Shown here piece after piece: positions 6,063-6,858 of a DNA stretch of 6,858 nt. Origin of the DNA: Chitinophaga pinensis (GTDB lineage: Bacteria; Bacteroidota; Bacteroidia; Flavobacteriales_D; Crocinitomicaceae); contig CAMBRH010000189.1 in the NCBI GenBank assembly GCA_945870115.1, positions 1 through 6,858 of the forward strand, in the 5' to 3' direction. A program made the position numbers and the translations under genes. Below the pieces are notes generated by a model. That model worked only from the letters and a program-made list of their open reading frames with translations, did not search any database and was not told the origin of the DNA. Every line of letters begins with the position of its first letter. Position 1 is the stretch's first letter.

Positions 6063-6858
6063 TTATTTTTTAATCTTCAATAATTCATAATAGTAATTTT
6101 CCATATCTTTCACCAGTCTTGAATAGGAAAATTTTTCTCGCACAAAATCCCAAGAATTTTGTGACATTAATCTGCGAATTTCATCATTTTCAACGAGAAT
6201 TCCCAATTTTTCTGTATAATTTTTCAAATCACCCTTTTCAATGACAAAACCTGTCTTACCATCTAACATAATGTCCTTAACGCCACCAACGTTGGTTGAT
6301 ATAACAGCAACATTACTCGCTTGAGCTTCAATTAGACTCACTGGAGTCCCCTCATTATCTGACGTTAAGCATATTACGTCCATTCCTGCATTAAAAGTTG
6401 CTATGTCTTTTATCCACGAAGTCATGAAAATTTTCTCGCCAAATTTGGAATTTATTTCAGCGGTTTTTGCTTTTATTTCGACAAGTAATTCCCCATCTCC
6501 AACTACGAAAAATTTCACTTTTTGGATTCCTTTAGCTAATAAATTTTCAACAACTTGAAAGAAAAAAGCATGGTTTTTTATCGGAGCTAAACGACCAATA
6601 ATTGCTACGGCAACTTCATCATCAGAAATGTTATACTTTTCTCTAACCAATCTACGTTTTTCAACAATATTATCTTGAAATTTTGATAAATCAAAACCTA
6701 AGGGAATCACTTTTACTTTAGAGGCTTCGCAAATATGGTGTATTTTAGTTAATTCTTCTTTTTGAATTTCACTGATGGCAATTATTCCCGTTGATTTTTT
6801 CGCTAAACGACGTTCAATGAACTTAAATATTTTGGTTTTCAAACCCCCACAATATGAA
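6063..6858 (-). CDS. Glycosyltransferase family 4 (GT-B fold), C-terminal part cut by right window edge
   Basis: This is a cytoplasmic retaining glycosyltransferase that probably adds one sugar from a nucleotide-sugar donor to the growing lipid-linked repeat unit. The frame is open to the window edge, and the residues before the TTG at 6842 (SYCGG) continue the typical family sequence, so TTG 6842 is not a real start. A full protein should be about 380 residues, with some 110-130 missing. Numbering from that TTG: the end of the N-terminal Rossmann domain and linker are seen in TGIIAISEIQKEEL and VKVIPLGFDLSKF (43-55). The donor-binding domain follows with IIGRLAPIKNH (81-91, R84 and K89), FFVVGDGEL (111-119), and the EX7E motif E164-GTPVSLI-E172. 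NVGGVKDIMLDGKTGFVIEKGD (184-205) and a C-terminal helix end the protein. The substrate cannot be predicted. It is 24 bp upstream of the Wza-like gene, in the same operon. Confidence 0.95.
   Translation of the reverse strand, partial: SYCGGLKTKIFKFIERRLAKKSTGIIAISEIQKEELTKIHHICEASKVKVIPLGFDLSKFQDNIVEKRRLVREKYNISDDEVAVAIIGRLAPIKNHAFFFQVVENLLAKGIQKVKFFVVGDGELLVEIKAKTAEINSKFGEKIFMTSWIKDIATFNAGMDVICLTSDNEGTPVSLIEAQASNVAVISTNVGGVKDIMLDGKTGFVIEKGDLKNYTEKLGILVENDEIRRLMSQNSWDFVREKFSYSRLVKDMENYYYELLKIKK

Noticed and set aside
6063..6842. Complete 259-residue glycosyltransferase starting at TTG 6842
   Set aside because: The frame stays open to the window edge and the first domain of the GT-B fold is missing, so it is a fragment cut by the window rather than a short gene.

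Overview
The window is AT-rich and codes entirely on the minus strand, so it reads from right to left. It looks like a Bacteroidota chromosome, most likely Flavobacteriaceae. This is inferred from the low GC, the lack of Shine-Dalgarno sequences ahead of the genes, A-rich start regions, a Gly-Tyr-rich C-terminal tyrosine cluster on the BY-kinase, and a UvrA whose first zinc finger has lost a cysteine.

Layout in transcription order: (1) the C-terminal part of a GT4-family glycosyltransferase, cut by the right window edge (6063-6858); (2) a Wza-type outer-membrane polysaccharide export lipoprotein (5247-6038); (3) a Wzc-type co-polymerase fused to a BY-family tyrosine kinase (2835-5240); (4) a WecA/TagO/MraY-family polyprenyl-phosphate sugar-1-phosphate transferase (1751-2833); (5) a 111-bp gap with two copies of a 35-bp direct repeat (1663-1697 and 1720-1754); (6) the first 546 codons of uvrA, cut by the left edge (1-1639).

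Genes 1-4 are separated by 24, 6 and 1 bases, so they almost certainly form one operon, the distal end of a surface polysaccharide (capsule, exopolysaccharide or O-antigen-like) cluster. The inferred division of labour is as follows. The membrane transferase loads the first sugar phosphate onto undecaprenyl phosphate. The GT4 enzyme adds a later sugar. The Wzc-like kinase controls chain length and export from the inner membrane through cycles of tyrosine phosphorylation. The Wza-like lipoprotein carries the polymer across the outer membrane. No flippase (Wzx) or polymerase (Wzy) lies in the window; if present they should be to the right. uvrA is an unrelated housekeeping DNA-repair gene that happens to lie downstream on the same strand.

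I found no RNA gene, CRISPR array, insertion sequence, phage element or convincing terminator. All genes belong to known families and I see no evidence for an undescribed system. The points most worth a second look are the repeat pair at the operon/uvrA junction, the Cys-to-Ser change in the UvrA zinc finger, the tail after the kinase tyrosine cluster, and the non-ATG starts of the two export genes.
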